The position numbers and the translations under genes were made by a program. This document shows, piece by piece, positions 57,663 to 64,000 of a DNA stretch of 64,000 bases (within the stretch, counting starts at the first letter, position 1; every line of letters begins with the position of its first letter). Below the pieces are notes generated by a model. The model had not been told where the DNA came from. It saw only the letters and a program-made list of their open reading frames with translations, and searched no databases. This DNA comes from SHAN690 sp040221375 (lineage in GTDB: Bacteria; Bacteroidota; Bacteroidia; Flavobacteriales_G; Salibacteraceae), in the NCBI GenBank assembly GCA_040221375.1, contig JAVKEP010000089.1, forward strand, positions 1 through 64,000, read 5' to 3'.

Positions 57663-59145
57663 CACCAAGTTTCTTCAGTCCGAGCAGAATGAACTCCCTC
57701 AGGTCTTCTGAGAACGGAAACCGCATAACGACAATCAAAAACACGCCCCCAACGACGACGGTTCGCACTGCGATGAGCACCAACGGATGCTCGAATGGGT
57801 AGGGAAGAAAATATCCCACCGAGAAGATCACCCCCAACCACAGGACTGCGTAGAAGTTGGTCCATTTAAACGGCTGCATCTTCAACTTGATCCAGACGAT
57901 CAAGAACAATAGAATATTGTTGGTGAAAAAGGAAATCGCCGTTGCCAAGGCAGCACCTGTAATGCCATAGCGAGGAATGAAATAGATGTTGGTACCAATG
58001 GCCGTAGCTATTAGGACTAATCGAGTCCATAAACTGTAGCGATAATGTTCAGACACTTGAAGGATTTCGATATTGCACCCCGTGGCGATTGAAAACAGCT
58101 TCGAAATGCCGATAAAGAAAACCACCCATTTACCGGCACTATACAGCTCTCCATTGGGAATCAACCGAAACAGGTCATCGACGTTGATCCAAACCAAGAT
58201 GAAGATGATTCCGCCTGCAATGAGCTGATTTAAGCTGGTTTTATGGTAAATATCTTGGATGTTTTTGGTGTTCTGATTCTTCCAAGCATTTGCAATGACC
58301 GGTACGGCAATTTGGGTTATCGACCTCCGGGGCAATTCAATGATCATCCCTATGGACAGCGCAATTGTATATACCCCAGCCGCCGAGAGTCCAGACAGCG
58401 AAGCCAGCATCCATGAATCAATGTTGACGATCATCGACCCGCTGACCATGTTTGCAATTACAAATAAACCGTAGGGAATCATTTCCTTTCTCAGCTTCGG
58501 ATCGATCAAGGACAAGTCGGTTTTTAGCTTCAGCTTTCCATTTCTGGCGTAGGTAATCAGCAACCCGACGAAGATGAGCGCATGCGCAAGGATGTACATG
58601 TAAACCAGCCACTCGGTTGCTAATTCCATAAAGTAGTAGACCAGCACAGAAGCGATGAAAAACACCTTCAACAGGATCGCCTCATACACATTGGGAATCG
58701 TGATGTTATAATCTGATCGGTAATATGCCCGAAGCAAGGAAACGCCTCCGACTAGGAATATCAAGATCGGAAGCAGCTGAAAGAACCCTGCCAACAAAGG
58801 CGAATTCTCGGCGAATGAAGCGATCAACAACGGCTCCAATACGTAGAATAGCAGCAACATGAAGACGGTACCTATACCGGAAACCAAGAGCGATAAATAC
58901 CTGAATGCCGAAGCTGCGTTCTCGTCGCTAGAAAAGTATGGATAGTACCGGACAAACGTACTTGGTATTCCCAGCAGCAGAAAAGGCGATATCAACTTGG
59001 CCATATCCACCAGTACCCTTACCAAACCAATTTCTTCTGCTTCTAGGAAGCGTGGATAAATAAAAAGTGACAGGACAAAACCCAGCGCAATGCCCAGGTA
59101 CAATGCCACACTTGAAAACGCGCTCTGTCGTCGAATGACCCCCAT
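57655..59145 (-). CDS. Oligosaccharide flippase family protein (Wzx/MATE-like)
   Basis: The 496-residue protein has 12-14 hydrophobic helices and starts FSSVALYLGIALGFVLSLFIYPRFLEAEEIGLVRVLVDMAKLISPFLLLGIPSTFVRYYPYF, the Wzx-type N-terminus; the middle has the charged Arg loops, and the C-terminus the paired helices of the MATE/MVF fold. It moves a lipid-linked glycan to the outer leaflet of the inner membrane. The ATG at 59145 is taken as start, because it leaves a 2-base gap from the preceding gene; the longer frame would overlap it. It is the last gene of the minus-strand block. Confidence 0.85.
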   Translation of the reverse strand: MGVIRRQSAFSSVALYLGIALGFVLSLFIYPRFLEAEEIGLVRVLVDMAKLISPFLLLGIPSTFVRYYPYFSSDENAASAFRYLSLLVSGIGTVFMLLLFYVLEPLLIASFAENSPLLAGFFQLLPILIFLVGGVSLLRAYYRSDYNITIPNVYEAILLKVFFIASVLVYYFMELATEWLVYMYILAHALIFVGLLITYARNGKLKLKTDLSLIDPKLRKEMIPYGLFVIANMVSGSMIVNIDSWMLASLSGLSAAGVYTIALSIGMIIELPRRSITQIAVPVIANAWKNQNTKNIQDIYHKTSLNQLIAGGIIFILVWINVDDLFRLIPNGELYSAGKWVVFFIGISKLFSIATGCNIEILQVSEHYRYSLWTRLVLIATAIGTNIYFIPRYGITGAALATAISFFTNNILLFLIVWIKLKMQPFKWTNFYAVLWLGVIFSVGYFLPYPFEHPLVLIAVRTVVVGGVFLIVVMRFPFSEDLREFILLGLKKLGVS

Positions 59146-59147
59146 GA

Positions 59148-60416
59148 TTACGTGTCGTAGGTGCTTAGCATTTCCTTTTGAGTAATCCCAGTTACATTCC
59201 GCTGCTTGCACAAATCAAGGATCGCCTTATACACTTCGAGGTAACCGGCAAACTTCATGTCTGAAAAATACTTGTTGTGCCAAAGGACGGAGATCACAGC
59301 GTTGCTGGCGTGTTGATCAATGAGGGAGAGGGACTCTTCCTTGAAGGATTTCAAGGAAAGCCGCTTGTACGTCCAATTTGTGGTGTCCATGATCATCAGC
59401 GGAACATAAGTAGCTTCTGTAGGCCGCATCCGACGGAGGTCAAAGGGCTTATAGGGCAAGGCGAAATTGTTCCTCAATCCGAATTCCTCGGCAAATCCGA
59501 GTGAAAAATCCAACTTCAAACCCGCCTCGTCGATGTCGGTAAAGTGCTCCGGAATTCGCAAGCGTAAGAAGTGGTTTCGATTTGACGCACATGCAAAAGG
59601 GAGTTTTTCCAGTTCCTGTCGAAAGCTGAGCGGCCCAATGGCTTTGTGTATCCCTTGTTCAAAACTGCGCAGACGAATACGCTCCATTTGAGATAGAATT
59701 TTTGGGTCGTCAATGGCATAGTCCGCATTGCGTAACTTCCGTTGATCGACCCACACATCGCCCTTCTCTACCAGCCAAAAGAAGGTAGATTTTAGGTCAT
59801 ACGCATCGTTGATATCCATAATGCGATCCATGTTAAACCAACGCGGCTTACGCATTACTTCTGAGAAAACTATTCGCAGCAGCCAGTCCAATCTGCCTTT
59901 GCTCAAGGCGTACATCCCATCTTGTTTAAAGCTTCTGTAGAGTCCATCGTTGTCATGCGAAACAAAAATCCTGCTGGGCTGATCTGTCCAAGTTCCCAGT
60001 TGAAATTGCTCCAAGAACAACTTGAAGTGCTTGAGAACTAAGTTTTCTGAAACCACCCCAAACTTGCACTGGTAAGACGACTCAAATGGAAATCTACCAA
60101 TCTCATCCGCTTCCCCTCTTCCGTATTCTTGGAGATAGTTGACCATGTAAACCACCGTCGATAAATGGTCTACTGCGCCGTCATTCAGCCTTACCTCAGG
60201 ACCTTCGGTGAAAATCGCATTCAAAGGCATTTCCCCCTGTAAACAATCACAAAACGGCCGCGAAACCTCGATCGCCGATCCGCTTCCTTCCAGTCCTATC
60301 GTAACTCCATTTCGTCCAGAGGCGCTGACGTATTTGAAAAGTTGGTGCAGGGTGTGTCCAAACACATCGTTGGCTGCCCCGTTCAAATCAATATTGAATG
60401 TTGAATCCGCGGTCAT
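59148..60416 (-). CDS. Polysaccharide deacetylase family protein
   Basis: The 422-residue protein has an N-terminal DUF7033-like domain and a deacetylase barrel: the metal motif reads IFVSHDNDGLYRSF (Asp-x-Asp), the His is in GIHKAIGPLSF, and the rest follows the family: RNHFLRLRIPEHFTDIDEAGLKLDFSLGFAEEFGLRNNFALPYKPFDL. It removes acetyl groups from glycan chains in the periplasm or at the surface, though no signal peptide is seen. Its ATG overlaps the stop of the FemAB-like gene by four bases (ATGA), fixing the start at 60416. Confidence 0.8.
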   Translation of the reverse strand: MTADSTFNIDLNGAANDVFGHTLHQLFKYVSASGRNGVTIGLEGSGSAIEVSRPFCDCLQGEMPLNAIFTEGPEVRLNDGAVDHLSTVVYMVNYLQEYGRGEADEIGRFPFESSYQCKFGVVSENLVLKHFKLFLEQFQLGTWTDQPSRIFVSHDNDGLYRSFKQDGMYALSKGRLDWLLRIVFSEVMRKPRWFNMDRIMDINDAYDLKSTFFWLVEKGDVWVDQRKLRNADYAIDDPKILSQMERIRLRSFEQGIHKAIGPLSFRQELEKLPFACASNRNHFLRLRIPEHFTDIDEAGLKLDFSLGFAEEFGLRNNFALPYKPFDLRRMRPTEATYVPLMIMDTTNWTYKRLSLKSFKEESLSLIDQHASNAVISVLWHNKYFSDMKFAGYLEVYKAILDLCKQRNVTGITQKEMLSTYDT

Positions 60417-61375
60417 TTCCGTTTGAAAAGGTCGTACAGCTTCATCAACCACGTGCGGTTCTTCGAAATCTTCATCAATGGAACCTGCTCGCCACCGAAA
60501 CTTCTAAAAAAGGATTCGATGCCCCGATCCATGCTCCCTTCGAAATTGAATTCCTTTTCATTGTCCATCGCATAGGAAATGGCGTCTTCCAACAGCAAGC
60601 TCACTGCTCCCGAATTTCGGTATTCAGGGTCAGAACCGCTCAACAGATAATACACGCTGTTCGCGTCTTCGATCAAGAATATTACGCTGTGCAGTCTACC
60701 TTCTTCATCCCTCGCCCCTTTGATCAGTCCGCAGTTCTTATCGCGACAGGAGGCATATAGTTCTCGGATTACGTGAGGATCATTTGGATACTTCTTATTC
60801 TTAGCAGAAAATGTCTTTTGAGCCAATTCTATCAATTGATCAATCGTAACATCGTCGGTAGACACAATGGATTTTCTCGCTTTTTTTATGGTTGACCTCA
60901 CCGAAGATCTAAACTGCATGCGCGCTTCTTCGGCTCCCGTTCCACGCGCGATCACGTAGGTGTAAAAGGTCGTTCCGTGGTAGCCATTCCACTTGAAAGG
61001 TAGCCAATTGGAAATGTTCTGGTACAACTTAATGTTTACTCGATCGACCTTCGGTAATCCTTCAGCAATTGCCGTGAGCACTTCATTTTCTCTCGATTTG
61101 GCACTCACTGGCTTCATATTGTCGGGAACGGCAACATGGATGCATGTATACGGCTGCAGCTTTGTATTCACGATGGCCGATTGTCCCATCACCTTGGTTT
61201 GAAAAAACGCTATGGAACCGATAAGCTCCCCCTTTTTTTCGACCAATACACAGTTCCAATGATCAGGGCCACACACGATATCGAGGTACCAGGGCTGTGC
61301 GAAGATGGGTGCCTTGGCTTGCTCGGCTATAAATGTCGTATACGTTGATTTGTCTGAAACTGTGTTGATACTCAT
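60413..61375 (-). CDS. GNAT/FemAB-like acyltransferase
   Basis: The 320-residue protein has two GNAT-like halves: PIFAQPWYLDIVCGPDHWNCVLVEKKGELIGSIAFFQ in the first, and RSSVRSTIKKARK, SVIFLIEDANSVYYLLSGSDPEYRNSGAVSLLLEDAISYAMDNEKEFNFEGSMDRGIESFFRSFGGEQVPLM in the second, the tail being typical of FemAB/GNAT_6. Such proteins transfer amino acids or acyl groups to sugars. The substrate is unknown, probably the amino sugar of the local glycan. Its own start is 248 bases from the DegT stop. Confidence 0.75.
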   Translation of the reverse strand: MSINTVSDKSTYTTFIAEQAKAPIFAQPWYLDIVCGPDHWNCVLVEKKGELIGSIAFFQTKVMGQSAIVNTKLQPYTCIHVAVPDNMKPVSAKSRENEVLTAIAEGLPKVDRVNIKLYQNISNWLPFKWNGYHGTTFYTYVIARGTGAEEARMQFRSSVRSTIKKARKSIVSTDDVTIDQLIELAQKTFSAKNKKYPNDPHVIRELYASCRDKNCGLIKGARDEEGRLHSVIFLIEDANSVYYLLSGSDPEYRNSGAVSLLLEDAISYAMDNEKEFNFEGSMDRGIESFFRSFGGEQVPLMKISKNRTWLMKLYDLFKRK

Positions 61376-61622
61376 CCGCTTTGCGGTTAATGCATGAAAT
61401 TTCTTCTCAGGAGTCTCCTCTTAACGTCTGTTTTTGATTGTCATTGGGTGATGCCATTGTTGAGCTCCCCTTCTAACTATGAATTCCACCTCGAAACTAT
61501 TGAAATTTCGGAGTTTGTGACGCCTTCGAATGCATGATACCTGACACGGCGATGTGAAATAAATCGACCATCTCTGGGAACATACAAGGCAATCAGAAAT
61601 GAACAGGGCGCATGGTCGCTCA

Positions 61623-62804
61623 CTAATCGAATTCAGTGTTCCATACCGGAATGTTCAGCACGTTCTTTGCAACATACTCGCTCTCGTTAAGGGCTTGATT
61701 CACGAAAACGTTAGGGTTGGACTGGTATTTCTCAAACAGCGTAACAGGCCAGTTAAAATTTCCAACCTGCCATCCTTTTTCACCAAGCCGCCTTTTCAAA
61801 TCGCCTGAAGGATCGATCAATGCGTACCGGTTCCATTCGATCTTGGACCCCTCATGCACCGGCACTTCGAAGCCTTGGCTCGACATCCACGCCTCGAGTC
61901 GAGCTACGGCGCCCGTATTCGATTGCCATCGACTAAACTGCTTATAGATCAACTGCCGCTTTTCACCGTGCTGACGGCACACAGTTATCCGCTCAGACTT
62001 CAGCCGTGAAGTCAGTTTTGCGATCAACTTCCAACCGGCTCGAAAGCTGGAACTGCCGTGATACAACTCCACCATGCGGGCGTCTGAAAATCCAAGCGAA
62101 TGAAAGAATGCGATCGCCCCTGTGCGATCCAATCCCGGGAGAAAGGTCTGTGGTGCGGTCAAATGCATCATGCTTCTCAATAAAATAAGCTCCTTCTTCG
62201 CCAAGTCATCAGGCACTACAGGCAGGCGTTCGAAAGAATCGATCAGCCTTGCACGTAACGAACCCTCCACATTGCCGACGGTAACTGCCCCGCCATACAG
62301 CGCGGTAAAGGGTTTGTCAAACGCCATGGAGTGCAAACAAACTGCGGCTTTCTCACCCAACACCACTCCATTGCGACTGGAGCCGTGGGCGTGTGACAGG
62401 TCCTCGATGAGTGCGATTCCGTTGGCATTACAATGCGCAGCAATTTCCTCGTACTCTTCGTTAGGAATTCCTTGGTAGTGAACCAAAATCAATGCATCAA
62501 GGGTTGCAGTTTCTCTTTTTAATGAAGGAAGGCTGATCGACATATCGCTCCGCTTTACGTCGAGAAGTACAGCCTTAGAACCTGACTGAAGAATGCCTTG
62601 GATGAGGGAATCGCAGTTGAAGCTGCTCAGAGCAACATTGAGGTCTTCCTTTCCAAGATGCATCTTGTACTCCTCCAGGAAAAATTTCAGTCCAGCCCTA
62701 CCCGAGTTAAAGAACAGCGTTGAAGCAAAGAAGTCCGGGCGCTCAACCGGGGCAGATTCGAAATCTTCCTGCACTAAGTATTTCGGTCTCGCCCTACAGA
62801 TCAT
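61623..62804 (-). CDS. DegT/DnrJ/EryC1-type aminotransferase
   Basis: The 393-residue PLP enzyme has the fold-type I pattern: LFFNSGRAGLKFFLEEYKMHLG at the cofactor end, LVHYQGIPNEEYEEIAAHCNANGIALIEDLSHAHGSSRNG (the Asp that pairs with the PLP nitrogen) and MAFDKPFTALYGGAVTVGN with the lysine that holds PLP. It should add an amino group to a nucleotide-linked keto sugar in the glycan pathway. The stop-start overlap with the second sulfotransferase gene is 11 bases. The 247-base gap downstream has no gene. Confidence 0.8.
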   Translation of the reverse strand: MICRARPKYLVQEDFESAPVERPDFFASTLFFNSGRAGLKFFLEEYKMHLGKEDLNVALSSFNCDSLIQGILQSGSKAVLLDVKRSDMSISLPSLKRETATLDALILVHYQGIPNEEYEEIAAHCNANGIALIEDLSHAHGSSRNGVVLGEKAAVCLHSMAFDKPFTALYGGAVTVGNVEGSLRARLIDSFERLPVVPDDLAKKELILLRSMMHLTAPQTFLPGLDRTGAIAFFHSLGFSDARMVELYHGSSSFRAGWKLIAKLTSRLKSERITVCRQHGEKRQLIYKQFSRWQSNTGAVARLEAWMSSQGFEVPVHEGSKIEWNRYALIDPSGDLKRRLGEKGWQVGNFNWPVTLFEKYQSNPNVFVNQALNESEYVAKNVLNIPVWNTEFD

Positions 62805-63786
62805 ACGTACTCCAATTGTAGGTTTCGATGATTTCTTTCATGCGCCGATAGTCCTCTTCGCTGCATCGTCTACCTGTACTCGCTCTCAGTTGATACGGCA
62901 CATCAAACTCAGCCGGAGGGCCCGAGGGAAAAGCAAAACGATGTACACTAGCGATCGTCCGGTTTGGATCAGCGCACAATTTTTCGTAGCTCAGCACCAG
63001 TTTGTCACGTTCCTGCAGGCCATCAAAGTCTTTGAGGATCTGACGTTCGATGTAGAAGATTTGCCCAATGATCTGATCCAGCGGATCCCGTGTTTTCAGC
63101 TCTTCGTATTCCTTTGGCCGTATACTCCACCAAGTGTTGGGGTTACCATAAATGTCTTTTCGCGCCTTTAGTATGGATTGACCTGTAGCCAATGGATCTC
63201 GTTGGATAAAGATGAACTTCGCTTCAGGAAAAACCTCCTTCAAGTAAGCGATCCGCTGGCCGGCGTTCATGTTCTTGAAAAGGAATGGCTTCTTATAGTT
63301 CTCTATCGGAATCCGTATGGATTGCCTAAAATAGCGGGCGGCTTCAGGGGTTAGGTCCTTTTTTGATAAGTAATGCCGGTCTTTGGGCATGTGCGTGTAC
63401 CAAAACGCTCCGCACTCACTCGGCGCGCCCCAGCCTGCATTGAACGTGCCCCCATAACTCGAACTCAGATCATAGCGTTCCTTTTTCCGAATCCATCTTT
63501 GCTCGTATTCAAATCCTGTGTTTAACCAACTAGAAAATACATGGACAAAATTGCTGATGTAAACTACATCTAACTCGTTGGCCAAGATTTGATAAAACAA
63601 AGTTGAACCAGATCGAGGGGCCCCAACGATGAACACCGGAGCGAAAGTGGAAGGCGCATTCACCTCTCGTCCTTTGACCTTGGCTTTTTCCTGTGCGTCC
63701 AGGAACCAAGAAAGGCTGATATGAACCAGTCCGCTAAAGACCCCTGGGGGACGTAGTTTTCGACTTAGTTTTTTAGTGATCTTCAA
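62794..63786 (-). CDS. Sulfotransferase family protein 2
   Basis: The 330-residue protein has the PAPS loop APVFIVGAPRSGSTLFYQILANELDVVYISNF at about residue 50 and a 3'-phosphate segment, EVFPEAKFIFIQRDPLATGQSILKARKDI. It differs from sulfotransferase 1 in this locus and would sulfate another position or substrate. The start is TTG, because no ATG precedes the fold; upstream is a 170-base gap before the ribosomal-protein-like start on the other strand. It overlaps the DegT gene by 11 bases. Confidence 0.75.
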   Translation of the reverse strand: MKITKKLSRKLRPPGVFSGLVHISLSWFLDAQEKAKVKGREVNAPSTFAPVFIVGAPRSGSTLFYQILANELDVVYISNFVHVFSSWLNTGFEYEQRWIRKKERYDLSSSYGGTFNAGWGAPSECGAFWYTHMPKDRHYLSKKDLTPEAARYFRQSIRIPIENYKKPFLFKNMNAGQRIAYLKEVFPEAKFIFIQRDPLATGQSILKARKDIYGNPNTWWSIRPKEYEELKTRDPLDQIIGQIFYIERQILKDFDGLQERDKLVLSYEKLCADPNRTIASVHRFAFPSGPPAEFDVPYQLRASTGRRCSEEDYRRMKEIIETYNWSTYDL

Positions 63787-63958
63787 ATTGATCGATAATT
63801 ATGAGCGGCGGTTCAAAGATGAATATTTAGAGCTTTTGGGTTCAACAGAAAAAAGTCACCACCTTTGTTCGTGTAATCATAGGCCTTATAGCGATACAAT
63901 AACAAAGGTTCATCGGCAGATTATTTGATATTTGCTGCTTAATACTGGATTTTCTCAC

Positions 63959-64000
63959 ATGGCTAAACCAACTTTTGAAGAACTACTCGTCGCGGGCGGA
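63959..64000 (+). CDS. rpsB: Possible 30S ribosomal protein S2, first 14 codons (partial)
   Basis: The frame begins MAKPTFEELLVAGG and runs off the window edge. S2 proteins start similarly with a short stretch and then 'LLxAGVHFGH'; here the last visible residues read AGG rather than AGV, so the match is not complete. A divergent position to the glycan locus would fit a ribosomal-protein operon. Only the next few codons, outside the window, could decide. Confidence 0.45.
   Translation, partial: MAKPTFEELLVAGG

Noticed and set aside
1..64000. CRISPR arrays, tRNA, rRNA and riboswitches
   Set aside because: No regularly spaced repeats, no cloverleaf-like sequences and no known riboswitch cores were recognised by eye; small or diverged RNAs could be missed.

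Overview
The window looks like a chromosomal segment of a free-living, probably marine or aquatic member of the Bacteroidota, most likely Flavobacteriales or a relative. The signs are a type IX secretion C-terminal sorting domain (Por secretion tail), families largely confined to Bacteroidota (DUF5687 permease, DUF4834, short CarB without the MGS domain, long aromatic amino acid hydroxylase, GDCCVxC protein), menaquinone genes, weak Shine-Dalgarno signals and TAnnTTTG-type -7 motifs. No rRNA, tRNA, CRISPR array or prophage was seen. All assignments come from reading the sequence; no searches were run.

Layout. (1) 1-3.7 kb is an accessory region. It starts with the end of an IS3-family element at the left edge, followed by small single-orientation cassettes (two RelBE/ParDE-like toxin-antitoxin pairs, a lipoprotein, a DUF2834 membrane protein, a GNAT and a VOC protein). 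These are separated by imperfect palindromes with RYYYAAC/GTTRRRY-like ends, so it resembles an integron cassette array without a visible integrase (CALIN-like). (2) 3.9-11.7 kb holds a methyltransferase, DUF1428, a large secreted PEP/pyruvate-binding-domain protein, a minus-strand VTC/DUF4956/DUF2490 operon, AMP nucleosidase and DUF2200. (3) 12.0-16.1 kb is a tightly overlapping four-gene module: C39-like peptidase, RLAN/RimK ATP-grasp ligase, GCS2-type carboxylate-amine ligase and N-formylglutamate amidohydrolase. It is probably a peptide-bond-forming pathway of unknown product, and its last gene carries an in-frame stop. (4) 16.4-33.8 kb is mixed housekeeping: RidA, DinB, aromatic amino acid hydroxylase, histidine kinase, MerTP plus GDCCVxC, menC-menE, proline dehydrogenase, M1 peptidase and a GlcD-like oxidase.

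(5) 34.0-38.5 kb is an AT-richer island. It carries an OLD-family ATPase/TOPRIM nuclease with a short UvrD-like helicase and a small upstream gene (a Gabija-like defence operon), two small membrane proteins facing it, and an HTH protein. The helicase Walker A motif reads GSRKTT instead of GSGKTT. (6) 38.5-50.9 kb contains DPP4, a POT transporter, a thioredoxin, a histone-deacetylase-family enzyme, DUF1684, a CPBP protease, an ABC transporter and carB. The carB upstream region holds three 9-mers resembling DnaA boxes phased at exactly 11 bp and an 18-bp palindrome.

(7) 50.9-63.8 kb is a surface-glycan locus with two converging blocks. The plus-strand block has YfhO, a glycosyltransferase, a formyltransferase fusion, a PIG-L deacetylase and a sulfotransferase. 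The minus-strand block has a sulfotransferase, a DegT aminotransferase, a FemAB/GNAT protein, a polysaccharide deacetylase and a flippase. The set suggests a formylated or acylated, sulfated polysaccharide. The window ends in the first codons of what may be rpsB. Recurrent lesions (two conserved Tyr positions replaced by stops, a frameshifted toxin, the altered Walker A) deserve checking against reads.
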